Positions 1 to 9,701 of a stretch of DNA of 64,000 nt are shown here, piece after piece; the first letter of the stretch is position 1; each line of letters opens with the position of its first letter. The notes beneath the pieces were generated by a model. That model saw only the letters and a program-made list of their open reading frames with translations, had not been told where the DNA came from and made no database searches. The position numbers were made by a program, and so were the translations under genes. Source of the DNA: Sedimentibacter sp. (GTDB lineage: Bacteria; Bacillota; Clostridia; Tissierellales; Sedimentibacteraceae); contig JAHDLA010000011.1 of the NCBI GenBank assembly GCA_018436705.1, positions 237,390 through 301,389 on the forward strand. Direction: 5' to 3'.

Positions 1-1159
1 CAATAGTTGTATTTCTTACCGACATTTCGTCCTGAACTATTAATTTCATGCCGGTCATGGTAATTTGCGCAAATACAGAAATAGTTGCGCCTCCGATTAC
101 ACATTGAGGTATGGAAGTCATAACGGCGCCAAATTTTGGTATGAATCCTGCGAACAGTATCATAAGAGCAGTAATTCTGAATACTTTAAGGCTTACAACC
201 TTTGTCATTGCCACAATACCAACATTCTGGCTGTATGTTGCCGTAGGAAGAGCTCCAATAAAAGAACCTATAATGCTCGTTATTCCGTTTGCCTTAATAC
301 CTCCTGAAAGTTCTTCATCTGTAGCTTCCCTGTCCATTCCTCCTACTGTTGTACCCGATAAATCCCCGACAGCCTGCACTGAATTCACCACAAACATTAC
401 TGCCATACTTATGACCGCAGCAACCGGAAATTCCAATTTGTACGGCATTATAGCAGGAAGATTGAACCAGTCTGCCGAATATATTGAATCAAATGACACT
501 ATTCCTGCAATTAAGCTTGCTATATATCCTACAATAATACCCATTAATATTGCAGCTAACTTTATATATCCTTTTCCAAACATATTACACAATAAAACCA
601 CAGCAAGGGTTAATAAAGCAATTCCCCAATATACTAATCCTCCATATCTTGGATCAGTAGATTGAAATCCTCCTGCCATATAGTTAACAGCAACTCTGTA
701 TAAAGACAACCCTATAGTAAACACCACTGTTCCCGCTACCATAGGAGGGAAAAATCTTCTGATTTTCTTAATAAATATACCTACCAAAAATGCTGTAAAA
801 CCACCTACTATCTGTGCTCCCAATACAGCACCTATTCCATATTCTCCGCCTATAGCCAAGATTGTAGGTATATATGCAAAACTAACTCCAATAATAACCG
901 GAAGCTTGGACCCTATGCCAAACATAGGGAAGGTTTGAATAAGTGTTCCTATTGCTGCAATGAACATACTTGCCTGCACCAGCTGAATCTGCTGGCTCGG
1001 GCTAAATCCTACAGCCCCCGACAACACCAATGCAGGCAGTACATTACCTACTATCATTGCAAGCAAGTGCTGCAACGACATTGGCATTACCGAACTCAAT
1101 CCAGGGTTACTGTCAAGATTGAACAATGATTTGTTAGCAGTTGTATTGTTATTTTTCAT
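1..1159 (-). CDS. NCS2-family purine (xanthine/urate) permease, partial
   Basis: The reading frame starts with ATG at 1159 and is still open at base 1, giving about 386 residues of a protein that is usually 430-460 long. It is a polytopic membrane protein with many hydrophobic segments rich in G, A, I and V. A segment reading PTATYSQNVGIVAMTKV near residue 290 matches the conserved QNxG region of the nucleobase-cation symporter-2 family, which imports xanthine, urate or uracil with protons or sodium. Its place at the end of a ygeX-ygeW-ygeY-ygfK-arcC-ssnA gene set argues for a purine rather than a uracil. The exact substrate cannot be read from the sequence. A 130-bp gap containing no clear terminator separates it from ssnA. 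Confidence 0.88.
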   Translation of the reverse strand, partial: MKNNNTTANKSLFNLDSNPGLSSVMPMSLQHLLAMIVGNVLPALVLSGAVGFSPSQQIQLVQASMFIAAIGTLIQTFPMFGIGSKLPVIIGVSFAYIPTILAIGGEYGIGAVLGAQIVGGFTAFLVGIFIKKIRRFFPPMVAGTVVFTIGLSLYRVAVNYMAGGFQSTDPRYGGLVYWGIALLTLAVVLLCNMFGKGYIKLAAILMGIIVGYIASLIAGIVSFDSIYSADWFNLPAIMPYKLEFPVAAVISMAVMFVVNSVQAVGDLSGTTVGGMDREATDEELSGGIKANGITSIIGSFIGALPTATYSQNVGIVAMTKVVSLKVFRITALMILFAGFIPKFGAVMTSIPQCVIGGATISVFAQITMTGMKLIVQDEMSVRNTTI

Positions 1160-1289
1160 AATTGTTTCTCCTTATTTTTAGTATTGGCATGCATGCTTTC
1201 AAACAATAAAAGTGTGCGGCTGCATATCAAGCCTCATACATGCCCATATCATGCTGCTTTGCAGAATAATTAATATGCTTCATTCATAA

Positions 1290-2612
1290 TTACATCAACG
1301 GCCAGATTTTCTTTACCCTATCTCTCGACTCAGACATTATTTTCTTTGTATCTGCTGTCTGTATTTCCTTGTTCCTCATAATAAATCTGCCGTTTATAAC
1401 AGTGTCATTTACAAGCCTTCCAGACATTCCAAACAAGACATGCCCAAACCAGCTGCTTTCATTCATCGGTGTAAGAGGATCATAATCAATCGTAATAATA
1501 TCCGCATATGCACCTTTAGCCAGAACCCCCAACTTTCTTTTGAAATATTTTCCAAGAATTTCAGGGTTATTATTAAACTGCATTTTTTTAGTTTCCGCAA
1601 AGCCTGCAGTAGGATCGCAAAGATGGTGACTTTGCAATATATTTGCCACCTTCATTGACTCAAACATATCATTAGTATATGCATCTGTACCAAGTCCTAC
1701 TCTCAGTCCTTGTCTGAGCATTGACACTACTGGCGGACATCCAACAGCATTATTCATATTTGATTCAGGATTGTGAACCACACTTGTATCTGTCTCTTTT
1801 AATATTTCAATTTCTCTTTGATTTGTATGAACGCCGTGAACCGCAATGGTTCGTTCACCCAGTATTTCAAAATCATGTAGTCGCTCAACGACCCTTCTTC
1901 CATATTTTTTCAGGGAATCATACTGGTCTTCAATTCCTTCGGCCACATGAATATGGTATCCGTCGTACAATCCTTCCATAGCTTCTCTTACTTTATACAT
2001 AGTTTCATTTGACAATGTAAATGATGCGTGTAGGCCGAATAATGCCTTTACCATATCACTGTCATTATTTTGACAAACTTTAATAAAGTTAATATTTTCT
2101 TCAATTTCTTTTAATGCAGTTTCTTTTCCATCTCTGTCAGACACCTCATAGCATAGAGAAGTTCTTATACCCAGCTTCTCTGCTGCATCTGCAATGGCAA
2201 ACAAACTCCCTGTAGCTGAATTTGGTCCGGAATGATGATCTATAAGGGTTGTTACACCATTTTGAATTGATTCTATATAGGTAGTCAATGCATTCAGTCT
2301 TACATCCTCAAGAGTCAGTTTTCTATCCAGACTCCACCACAAATTTTCCAGCACGGTGAAAAAGTCCGTGGCAGGCTTTGAAATTGACATCCCTCTTGCA
2401 TAAGCACTGTATATATGACTATGTGCACATATCATACCTGGCATTATTACTTTGCTATTAACATCAATGAATTGTTCTTCCGGATATTTTGCTTTGATGA
2501 TTGCATTTTCACCAACATCTTCTATAATGTTTTCCCTAACCAGAACTGCTCCATTTTCAATAAATGTATTAAATGAATCATTAGTAATAATTTTACCATT
2601 GCCTATAATCAT
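1290..2612 (-). CDS. ssnA: SsnA-like amidohydrolase (aminohydrolase)
   Basis: 440 residues, the usual size of SsnA (about 442). It belongs to the metal-dependent amidohydrolase superfamily, which hydrolyses or deaminates ring nitrogen compounds. The N-terminal metal motif HSH is seen at about residue 64 (GMICAHSHIY), further metal ligands appear in HIHVAEG and in AVHG, and the aspartate in GLGTDAYTNDM fits the last ligand. SsnA genes travel with ygfK, ygeW, ygeX, ygeY and carbamate kinase in anaerobic purine-catabolic clusters, which is the arrangement here. The substrate has not been firmly fixed. It starts 16 bp after arcC ends, with an AAAAGGAG ribosome site, so it is cotranscribed with arcC. 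Confidence 0.88.
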   Translation of the reverse strand: MIIGNGKIITNDSFNTFIENGAVLVRENIIEDVGENAIIKAKYPEEQFIDVNSKVIMPGMICAHSHIYSAYARGMSISKPATDFFTVLENLWWSLDRKLTLEDVRLNALTTYIESIQNGVTTLIDHHSGPNSATGSLFAIADAAEKLGIRTSLCYEVSDRDGKETALKEIEENINFIKVCQNNDSDMVKALFGLHASFTLSNETMYKVREAMEGLYDGYHIHVAEGIEDQYDSLKKYGRRVVERLHDFEILGERTIAVHGVHTNQREIEILKETDTSVVHNPESNMNNAVGCPPVVSMLRQGLRVGLGTDAYTNDMFESMKVANILQSHHLCDPTAGFAETKKMQFNNNPEILGKYFKRKLGVLAKGAYADIITIDYDPLTPMNESSWFGHVLFGMSGRLVNDTVINGRFIMRNKEIQTADTKKIMSESRDRVKKIWPLM

Positions 2613-2628
2613 AATTAACTCCTTTTCA

Positions 2629-3561
2629 TTACGAGTGTATCCATGTACCGGTTTTTCCAGCCAATCCGTCAGCTGCTTTTTCTAACGAAGTAATCAGTGC
2701 CTTTCGCCCTTGTTTCGATGTTACAAATGACATAGCAGCTTTAACTTTAGGAAGCATAGATCCTTCCGCAAATTCCTTGTCAGCAATATATTTTTCTGTT
2801 TGCTTCAACGTCAAATCTGACAGCCATTCTTGATCAGGCTTTCCAAACTTAATTGCCACTTTTTCTACTGCTGTTAGAACAACAAAGCTGTCTGCATCTA
2901 TTTTATCAGCCAGTAATGAACTGGCAAAATCTTTGTCAATTACAGCCCCCACTCCTTTTAAGTGATTTCCTTCTCTAACAACAGGGATTCCGCCTCCGCC
3001 GCAGGCTATTACGATTTCACCCCCCTTTAACAATTTTTCAATAGTTTCAATCTCTACTATATCCTGTGGTTTTGGAGAAGCGACTACTCTTCTGTATCCG
3101 CGACCGGAATCTTCAACAACTGTAATGCCTTTTAAGCGAGCATCCTCTGCTTCCTGCTCCGTCATGAAAGGCCCTATAGGTTTTGTAGGTCTTTCAAAAG
3201 CCGGGTCATTTTCGTCAACTACAACCTGAGTAATAATTGATGTTACAGATTTCTTAATTCCTCTGCTTAATAATTCCTCGCGCAATGCATTTTGCAAATC
3301 ATAACCTATATATGCCTGGCTCATTGCCACACACATTGATAACGGCATAAACGGAAATTTCTTATCTATCTTTCCGTATTCAGAAAATGCATTGTTTATC
3401 ATGCCTACCTGGGGCCCATTTCCGTGTGCCACGACAACATTGTATCCTGCCTCCACCAAATCGGCTATGGCTGAAGCGGTATGCTTAACGGCCTCCATCT
3501 GTTCAGCCAAAGTGCTTCCGAGAGCATTTCCTCCCAAAGCTATTACTATTTTTTTATTCAT
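2629..3561 (-). CDS. arcC: carbamate kinase
   Basis: 310 residues, full length for the family. Carbamate kinase converts carbamoyl phosphate and ADP to carbamate and ATP, the energy-yielding last step of arginine, agmatine or purine-derived carbamoyl catabolism. The N-terminus KIVIALGGNALG and the motifs VAHGNGPQVG, IACGGGGIPV and GVGAVIDKDFASSLLA are typical of the amino-acid kinase fold of ArcC. In this setting carbamoyl phosphate is likely to come from the YgeW-type carbamoyltransferase in the same operon, as with E. coli yqeA, rather than from an arginine deiminase pathway, for which no genes are present here. Confidence 0.93.
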   Translation of the reverse strand: MNKKIVIALGGNALGSTLAEQMEAVKHTASAIADLVEAGYNVVVAHGNGPQVGMINNAFSEYGKIDKKFPFMPLSMCVAMSQAYIGYDLQNALREELLSRGIKKSVTSIITQVVVDENDPAFERPTKPIGPFMTEQEAEDARLKGITVVEDSGRGYRRVVASPKPQDIVEIETIEKLLKGGEIVIACGGGGIPVVREGNHLKGVGAVIDKDFASSLLADKIDADSFVVLTAVEKVAIKFGKPDQEWLSDLTLKQTEKYIADKEFAEGSMLPKVKAAMSFVTSKQGRKALITSLEKAADGLAGKTGTWIHS

Positions 3562-3596
3562 AACTTCTTCCTTTCAGATATTTTCCAATAACATTA

Positions 3597-5303
3597 TTAT
3601 TGTAATAAATATGGGTGTTCTCTTACCATAGTTTCAAGAATCTTCTCAATTAAATTCTTATTTTCACCTGAGTTTTCAAAATCATACACATATTCTTTTT
3701 TATCTTCATTTCTTAATAAAAATTTATTATCTTTCATTTTAAGGATACCGGCATTTTCAGAATTCTCAAATTCATCCTTATCGGCAAATACTGTTACTTT
3801 CTTAAGATAGGGAAATCCTCCTCTGGTGCAAAATGTATGACAGTTGTCACATTCATTACATCTGTTTTCTATGTGCACAATCTGATACGGAGCATCAAAT
3901 CTATCATCATACACCTTTATATTAGCGCGATTCGGACAAACGTCTACACAAATTCCGCAATTAACCTTGAAGCAGTCATACACAGGCAGCGTATCATCTA
4001 AAAACCTTCCGTTTCCTTGGTTTTTATACTTTAAATCAGTCTTTGCTTCTTCAGCAACATGTTTTACAGCCTTAACATCAAATTCGCTTAACTCTATTTG
4101 CTCTTCTGAAATCTTTTCCATCAATACTTTGAGATTTTTATACCCTCCAGGCTTCAGTAAAAGCGTAGAAACAGTAAGAGGTGCAACTCCAGTTTTAAGA
4201 ACGGTCGACACGTTGTTTTTGTCAATTCCCCCTGATAGTGATATGTGTACATTTCCTTCCAATGCCTCGGCAAACATTGCTGCCACTCCCATAGCTATAG
4301 GATACAACGGCTTACCGGAAAGATACATACTGTCACCGGGAAGAACTTTCCTGGAATTATATACAGGCAAAGTGTTCGTCAGCTTTATACCTGTATGCAC
4401 ACCATGTTCATCGCCAATCTGTTTTAACTTTTTAACAATATCCACTGCCATATCGAATTTCAGATCATGATCAAAATCTTCCTGCCTTATGACAACATCG
4501 TTATAACCTAAATTATCTAATATGTGTCTCACATTTTCAAATCCTAAAAGCGTCGGGTTGCATTTAATAAACGTATTTATTTTTTTGTCTTTAATCAGAT
4601 GAGCAGCTATGTCTAAAATCTCCTCCGCCTTAGCACCGTGCATTGTTGACAGCGTCACGGTATTTGTAATTTTGGGGGTAATTTTGTCCAAGTCCTCAAT
4701 TCGCAGCTTTTTAAATCTGCTTATGTTATTTCTTAAAACACACATGCATTCATTGTATATTTCTGTGTTTTTTGCATCCTTCAAATTATCTATAAAATCG
4801 GATATCTTCTTGGACTGTATGCCTTCAAGATTGTATCCCACACTAATATTAAATACAAAATCCTTTATATCGGACAGCCCCAATTCAATTGCCATTGCCT
4901 GAATTAAAACCGATCCCTTAATGTATTCTGCTGCTGCTTCCTCTACTGTAAGCTCTGTAGACCATTCAACATTATAACCTACATTTTTTACATCTATGCA
5001 CGGTTTTTCAATCATAGCCTGCATTTGTTCACCGTCGATTATTTGAACGGTCTTAAGCTCAAAGAATCTCGCTCCTGTTACATAAGCAGCCAGTAGATTT
5101 TGTGCTAATTGGGTGTGGGGGCCTGCAGCCGGTCCCAATGGATATCTTAAATACTCGTCATTAAAGATCATTTTAAGCCTGTCATTAACATCCGTAAAAA
5201 AGTCCTTCTTGTCAATTTCAAATATCCTGCTCTTTGTATAATAATCCTGCAGGCAATTTTCAACAAGATATTCAAATGGTAACGCATTCATTATATCGCT
5301 CAT
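3597..5303 (-). CDS. ygfK: YgfK-like iron-sulfur protein, short form lacking the flavin module
   Basis: 568 residues. Residues 1-430 follow the dihydroorotate-dehydrogenase-like N-terminal part of YgfK: GPAAGPHTQLAQN, FELKTVQI, VGYNLEGI, NPTLLGFENVR and LKPGGY. From about residue 440 the sequence goes straight to the C-terminal ferredoxin part, with cysteine groups CGICVDVCPNRAN and CNECDNCHTFC that would bind two 4Fe-4S clusters. E. coli YgfK is about 1030 residues and carries a glutamate-synthase-like FAD/NAD(P)H module between these two parts; that module is absent here without a visible frame break. YgfK has been called a selenate reductase subunit, but gene context ties it to purine reduction or oxidation. 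A partner flavoprotein may supply the missing electron input. Start chosen at 5303 because the protein then begins MSDIMNALPFEYL like its relatives. Confidence 0.85.
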   Translation of the reverse strand: MSDIMNALPFEYLVENCLQDYYTKSRIFEIDKKDFFTDVNDRLKMIFNDEYLRYPLGPAAGPHTQLAQNLLAAYVTGARFFELKTVQIIDGEQMQAMIEKPCIDVKNVGYNVEWSTELTVEEAAAEYIKGSVLIQAMAIELGLSDIKDFVFNISVGYNLEGIQSKKISDFIDNLKDAKNTEIYNECMCVLRNNISRFKKLRIEDLDKITPKITNTVTLSTMHGAKAEEILDIAAHLIKDKKINTFIKCNPTLLGFENVRHILDNLGYNDVVIRQEDFDHDLKFDMAVDIVKKLKQIGDEHGVHTGIKLTNTLPVYNSRKVLPGDSMYLSGKPLYPIAMGVAAMFAEALEGNVHISLSGGIDKNNVSTVLKTGVAPLTVSTLLLKPGGYKNLKVLMEKISEEQIELSEFDVKAVKHVAEEAKTDLKYKNQGNGRFLDDTLPVYDCFKVNCGICVDVCPNRANIKVYDDRFDAPYQIVHIENRCNECDNCHTFCTRGGFPYLKKVTVFADKDEFENSENAGILKMKDNKFLLRNEDKKEYVYDFENSGENKNLIEKILETMVREHPYLLQ

Positions 5304-5370
5304 AGTAATCGCCTTTCTTCAGTAACGAGACGGGGGACGGAAATTCCGTCCCTAGCCTGAACCTATTTAA

Positions 5371-6690
5371 TTATTTGTTATCAGTGTATATTGTAGGAAG
5401 TGCAGCATATACCGCAGCACATTTAACTAAATCCTCTTTCCATGTTTTTTCGTTAGGTGCATGCGCCTGTGCTTCTGCTCCCGGTCCGAAACCTATTACA
5501 GGAATACCATTTCGCCCCATTATAGAAACTCCATTTGTTGAGAATGTCCATTTGTCCGTAAGAGGACGAACCTTTCTCATTTCATCCGTTTCCGGAGAAC
5601 CGCTTCTGATCGTTCCATAAAGTCCCATATATGCTTCTTCCATTGCTTTTGTAACACTGTGATCCTCAGGAATTACCCAAGTTGGGAAGTAACATTCAAT
5701 AGGATATACCAATCCTGTATAGCTTGGCCTGTCATAATTATACATACTTACTTTTGCACCGTATTTTTTAACAGCTGGCAATTGGCGAATTTCCTCAAGA
5801 CAACTTTCCCAGGTTTCACCGGCAGTCATACGTCTGTCTAATGAAATCGAACATGAGTCTGCAACTGCACAGCGGCTTGGTGAAGTAAAGAAAATCTGAG
5901 AAGTTGTCACAGTTCCTCTTCCAAGGAATCGAGCTTCTTTCCATTCGCCGTTGTATTTTTCATCCAGCATCTTTACCAGGCCTTTAACTTCTTTATCATC
6001 ATCAGCATCATTTTCATTAAGATCTCTTATATTCATTAATATTTCAGCCATTTTATAAATTGCGTTGTCTCCTCTCTCAGGAGCCGAACCGTGGCAAGAT
6101 ACGCCCTGAACATCAACGCGGATTTCCATACGTCCTCTTTGACCTCTGTAAATACCGCCATCGGTAGGTTCTGTTGATACAACAAACTCAGGTCTTATTT
6201 TGCCTTCTTTAATTATATATTCCCAGCATAGACCATCACAATCCTCTTCCTGAACAGATCCGACAACCAATGCTGTATATTGATCATTTAAAAGGCCTAA
6301 GTCCTTCATAATTTTTGCTCCGTAAACAGATGATACAATACCTCCCAACTGATCGGAGGTACCGCGCCCGCCTATCTCAGTTTCAGATTCAAATCCCTCA
6401 TACGGGTCAAAATTCCAGTTTGCAATATTTCCTATACCAACGGTATCAATATGAGCGTCAAACCCAACCAATGTTTTTCCTGTTCCCATATATCCGAGAA
6501 CATTTCCCTGAGGATCTATCTCAACCTTATCAAATCCCACAGATTTCATTTCTTGTGCAATGCGGTCAACTACGCCTTTTTCCTCACACGACTCACCGGG
6601 AATAGCTACCAAATCTCTTAAAAATTTAGTCATTTCTTTTTCATATCCTTGTGCAGCCTGCTTAATTTTATTAAAATCTAAATTTGCCAT
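5371..6690 (-). CDS. ygeY: YgeY-family M20 metallopeptidase/deacetylase-like hydrolase
   Basis: 439 residues from ATG 6690, preceded by GGAGGAAAAAGAA; a TTG further upstream at 6705 is in frame but overlaps the ribosome site, so it is not used. M20 family: [11 protein letters not shown] carries the first zinc ligand and its partner aspartate, GTSDQLGG the bridging aspartate, QEEDCDG the catalytic glutamate pair, and STEPTDGG follows. Members such as DapE and ArgE hydrolyse acylated amino acids. YgeY itself has been placed in purine or dipeptide degradation because it always lies beside ygeX and ygeW; its natural substrate is uncertain. It begins 16 bp after the ygeW stop. Confidence 0.9.
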   Translation of the reverse strand: MANLDFNKIKQAAQGYEKEMTKFLRDLVAIPGESCEEKGVVDRIAQEMKSVGFDKVEIDPQGNVLGYMGTGKTLVGFDAHIDTVGIGNIANWNFDPYEGFESETEIGGRGTSDQLGGIVSSVYGAKIMKDLGLLNDQYTALVVGSVQEEDCDGLCWEYIIKEGKIRPEFVVSTEPTDGGIYRGQRGRMEIRVDVQGVSCHGSAPERGDNAIYKMAEILMNIRDLNENDADDDKEVKGLVKMLDEKYNGEWKEARFLGRGTVTTSQIFFTSPSRCAVADSCSISLDRRMTAGETWESCLEEIRQLPAVKKYGAKVSMYNYDRPSYTGLVYPIECYFPTWVIPEDHSVTKAMEEAYMGLYGTIRSGSPETDEMRKVRPLTDKWTFSTNGVSIMGRNGIPVIGFGPGAEAQAHAPNEKTWKEDLVKCAAVYAALPTIYTDNK

Positions 6691-6705
6691 TTCTTTTTCC
6701 TCCAA

Positions 6706-7902
6706 CTATCTTTCTAATCTTGCTTTGTTTTTATCTACCAGGTTTTGTAATGTCTCTACTGGATTTTTAATTTTCTGTAAGAATATCATGGATGCTATAA
6801 TATAAGGTTTGTAGCTTGCTTCTTTATAAAGAGGAATCCTGTATCTGTCAAACACGCTGGCATCAACTTCACCTTCCGCACAGCTCAAACCAGTTATATC
6901 AGCAGGAAGGCAGTGAAGATACAGAGCTTTCCCCTCTTTTGTAGTCTTCATAAGCTCTTCAGTACAAGCCCAGTCCTTATGATTTGCGTTTTGAGCCAGA
7001 AGCTTCTTTTCCAGCTCTTTTATTTCATCGAATTTGCCTTCACCATAAAGATTTGTTCTTTCTTCCATTGCCGCGAAAGGAGCCCAGCTCTTAGGATATA
7101 CTATATCAGCATCTTTGAATGCTTCAGCCATGGAGTTTGTTTTTGTAAATGACCCTCCATACTGCTCGGCGTTTTTCTTTGCAACTTCTTCAACCTCAGG
7201 CATTATTTCATACCCTTCAGGATGAGCAAGAACTACGTCCATTCCAAATCTTGTAAGCAATCCGATTATCCCCTGAGGAACAGACAGAGGCTTTCCGTAT
7301 GAAGGTGAATATGCCCATGTCATAGCTATTTTCTTTCCCTTAAGATTTTCGATTCCTCCAAATTCATTTATCAAGTGAAGGGCATCTGCCATTGTTTGAG
7401 TTGGATGATCTATATCACACTGCAGATTAACAATTGTGGGTCTTTGCTCCAACACGCCATCCTTGTAGCCTTCTTCAACATATTCAGCAACAGACTTCTG
7501 ATAAGTATGACCTTTTCCGATATACATGTCATCACGTATGCCTATTACGTCAGCCATAAATGAAATCATATTTGAAGTTTCCTTTACAGTTTCCCCGTGA
7601 GCTATTTGTGATTTACCCTCATCCAAGTCCTGAATTTCCAGTCCTAAAAAATTGCAGGCAGAAGCAAATGAAAATCTTGTTCTTGTTGAATTATCTCTAA
7701 ACAATGAAATACCCAAGCCTGAATCAAATATTTTAGGGCTTATATTGTTCTCTCTCATGTACCTTAGAGTTTCAGCAACTGTAAATATAGCTTCCAATTC
7801 TTCCTGAGTTTTATCCCATGTCAAGAAAAAATCGTTGTGATAAAGATCCTTGTAATCTAATTTTTTTAAATTTTCTAACAATTCATTGAAATTCTTATTC
7901 AT
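6706..7902 (-). CDS. ygeW: YgeW-type knotted carbamoyltransferase
   Basis: 398 residues from ATG 7902 behind GAGGAGAGAGAA. It has the aspartate/ornithine carbamoyltransferase fold: the carbamoyl-phosphate motif appears as FRDNSTRTRFSFA, followed by GETVKETSNMISFM, and the C-terminal half carries the HCLPAD motif. YgeW proteins are a distinct carbamoyltransferase branch whose acceptor is not ornithine or aspartate in the usual sense; the family sits next to ygeX (diaminopropionate ammonia-lyase). The enzyme probably works in the phosphorolytic direction, feeding carbamoyl phosphate to the carbamate kinase two genes further on. The acceptor is unknown. Confidence 0.9.
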   Translation of the reverse strand: MNKNFNELLENLKKLDYKDLYHNDFFLTWDKTQEELEAIFTVAETLRYMRENNISPKIFDSGLGISLFRDNSTRTRFSFASACNFLGLEIQDLDEGKSQIAHGETVKETSNMISFMADVIGIRDDMYIGKGHTYQKSVAEYVEEGYKDGVLEQRPTIVNLQCDIDHPTQTMADALHLINEFGGIENLKGKKIAMTWAYSPSYGKPLSVPQGIIGLLTRFGMDVVLAHPEGYEIMPEVEEVAKKNAEQYGGSFTKTNSMAEAFKDADIVYPKSWAPFAAMEERTNLYGEGKFDEIKELEKKLLAQNANHKDWACTEELMKTTKEGKALYLHCLPADITGLSCAEGEVDASVFDRYRIPLYKEASYKPYIIASMIFLQKIKNPVETLQNLVDKNKARLER

Positions 7903-7969
7903 TTCTCTCTCCTCAATAGTCATTTAATTTTTAATTGAAACTGAACTTTATTTATATATTGGATTATTC

Positions 7970-9178
7970 TTATTTATTTGGATATAATCCATTCCAAACA
8001 ATATCCCTGTACCCTTCGAAATATGTGTCGCCTTCCGTGCTGAACATAAGTACAACAGAATTTTGGTCAAGCTTCAAAGATTCTTTGATACCTTTAAGCT
8101 CTCCTGACTTCATTACCTGAGAGACAACTCCCATAGTAGCTGCTCCGCTTTCTCCTGATATAACTCTTTCATCTCCCTTAAGAGGATTACCCAGAACTCT
8201 CATTCCATGCGCAGCCGTTTCTTCCGGGACTGACAAAAAGTTATCTGCATACGCATGTAAAACAGGCCATCCTATTGTAACCGGCTCTCCACATGCAAGA
8301 CCTGCCATAATAGTATTCATTTCTCCTGTAACAGGATGCAGTTTACCATCATCAGCTTTAGCAGTTTTATACAAGCACGCCGCCTTGCTAGGCTCAACAA
8401 TAGTTATCAAAGGTTTATCATCTGCATATATTGATGAAAAAAATCCGCATACGGCCGATGCCATAGAACCAACACCTGCCTGCAGAAAGATATGAGTCGG
8501 TTTCTTATTTTCTTTTTTTAGTTTCAAATAAGCTTCATATGCCATTGACATATATCCCTGCATAATCCACCTTGGCAGTTCCTCATATCCTGGCCATGAT
8601 GTATCTTGAACCATCACATAACCGTTTCTTTCAGCTAATTCATTGCAGTACCTTACAGTATCATCATAGTTCCACTCCGTTATTTCGCATACAGCTCCGT
8701 GAGCTCTTATCCTGTCACGCCTTTCCAAAGCACTGCCCTTTGGCATATATACTATGGCTTTTTGCTTTAATTGCTCAGCCGTCCACGCAATACCTCTGCC
8801 GTGATTTCCGTCAGTTGCCGTAATAAATGTAAGTTCACCTAATTTCTTTTTTACCTCATCTGAAATAAGTGTATTATACGGAAGTTCATCGATATCCTTC
8901 CCAAGCTTCTTTGCTATATATTGTCCAATTGTAAAACTTCCGCCCAAAACCTTAAATGCATTTAGGCCGAACCTATAAGATTCATCCTTAACAAACACAT
9001 CACTTAACCCGAGATATTTTGCTAACTCCTTTAACTCAACCAGTGGAGTTTCAGAATATTGATCAAAACTTGAATGATATTTTAAAACCTTTTTAGCTAC
9101 ATCTTCATTTAAAAAACTTAAATCTGTTTTATCTCTTTTAGAGACTTCATTTTGTACTAAATCATATTTAACAGTCAT
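7970..9178 (-). CDS. ygeX: diaminopropionate ammonia-lyase
   Basis: 402 residues, PLP-dependent fold type II. The Schiff-base lysine is in YRFGLNAFKVLGGSF at about residue 78 and the substrate/PLP loop appears as TDGNHGRG at about residue 120. A glycine-rich phosphate loop, AGVGSMASA, follows near residue 230. The enzyme (DpaL/YgeX) converts 2,3-diaminopropionate to pyruvate and two ammonia. First gene of the operon: a sigma-54 promoter lies about 40 bp upstream, so ygeX to the permease can form one transcript. It is separated from ygeW by 67 bp. Confidence 0.92.
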   Translation of the reverse strand: MTVKYDLVQNEVSKRDKTDLSFLNEDVAKKVLKYHSSFDQYSETPLVELKELAKYLGLSDVFVKDESYRFGLNAFKVLGGSFTIGQYIAKKLGKDIDELPYNTLISDEVKKKLGELTFITATDGNHGRGIAWTAEQLKQKAIVYMPKGSALERRDRIRAHGAVCEITEWNYDDTVRYCNELAERNGYVMVQDTSWPGYEELPRWIMQGYMSMAYEAYLKLKKENKKPTHIFLQAGVGSMASAVCGFFSSIYADDKPLITIVEPSKAACLYKTAKADDGKLHPVTGEMNTIMAGLACGEPVTIGWPVLHAYADNFLSVPEETAAHGMRVLGNPLKGDERVISGESGAATMGVVSQVMKSGELKGIKESLKLDQNSVVLMFSTEGDTYFEGYRDIVWNGLYPNK

Positions 9179-9218
9179 TTCTACTACCTTTCTTAAATAA
9201 TTTCACAGTAATATTAAT

Positions 9219-9234
9219 AGCAAAATACGTGCCA
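9219..9234 (-). promoter_or_regulatory. sigma-54 promoter of the ygeX operon
   Basis: On the minus strand the sequence reads TGGCACG-TATT-TTGCT, which fits the -24/-12 consensus TGGCACG-N4-TTGCA with one difference at the last base and correct GG to GC spacing. The predicted start of transcription is near 9208, 30 nt before the ygeX start codon. The next gene upstream is an activator of the sigma-54 class, which supports the call. Confidence 0.88.
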
Positions 9235-9377
9235 GCTTTTTTTGGCATTTCACTTTTATTTTTTTAGTTTTATACAAAGTGTAATTTTTATTCCTTGATA
9301 TTTCAATGTGTGTGACATTCATTAAATCTTGCTCAAATTATTCAATTCTTACAAGAAATATTATATTATAACGTTTT

Positions 9378-9555
9378 TTATCAAATTGATAAAAATTTAT
9401 CATTTTGATAAAATTTGAATTTTATTAACAATAATTTTATAACACTATTATGAAGTGCAGTTTTCATATGGTTTTCATTGATTAATAATTAACAAGTTAA
9501 ATAATATTATTTTGCCACAAATAAATTTTGATAAACATTATTATCATTTTGATAA
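9378..9555. promoter_or_regulatory. three dyads TTATCA-N3-TGATAA, candidate activator binding sites
   Basis: Fifteen-base inverted repeats lie at 9378-9392 (TTATCAAATTGATAA), 9397-9411 (TTATCATTTTGATAA) and 9541-9555 (identical to the second). They are about 145-335 bp upstream of the sigma-54 promoter, a normal enhancer distance. The remainder of the 9179-9701 gap is very AT-rich and holds no open reading frame that I can support. Binding by the adjacent regulator is inferred. Confidence 0.55.
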
Positions 9556-9660
9556 TTTTTATTAAAAGCAAATGTAATTCGATAAAAAAATATTGATTAT
9601 TTTTATTACATACACAGATAAAATCCCTTACAAACAATATTTATTTTTAAAGCGTGTCAT

Positions 9661-9696
9661 AAAAAAACCTCCGTCGCTTAATGCGCAACGAAGGTT
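9661..9696 (-). terminator. rho-independent terminator after the sigma-54 regulator
   Basis: A 12-bp stem with two G-U pairs (arms 9685-9696 and 9666-9677, loop TTAAT-type of about 7 nt) is followed on the minus strand by seven T. It ends the regulator transcript 5 nt after the stop codon and separates it from the ygeX operon. Confidence 0.85.
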
Positions 9697-9701
9697 CAAC
9701 C

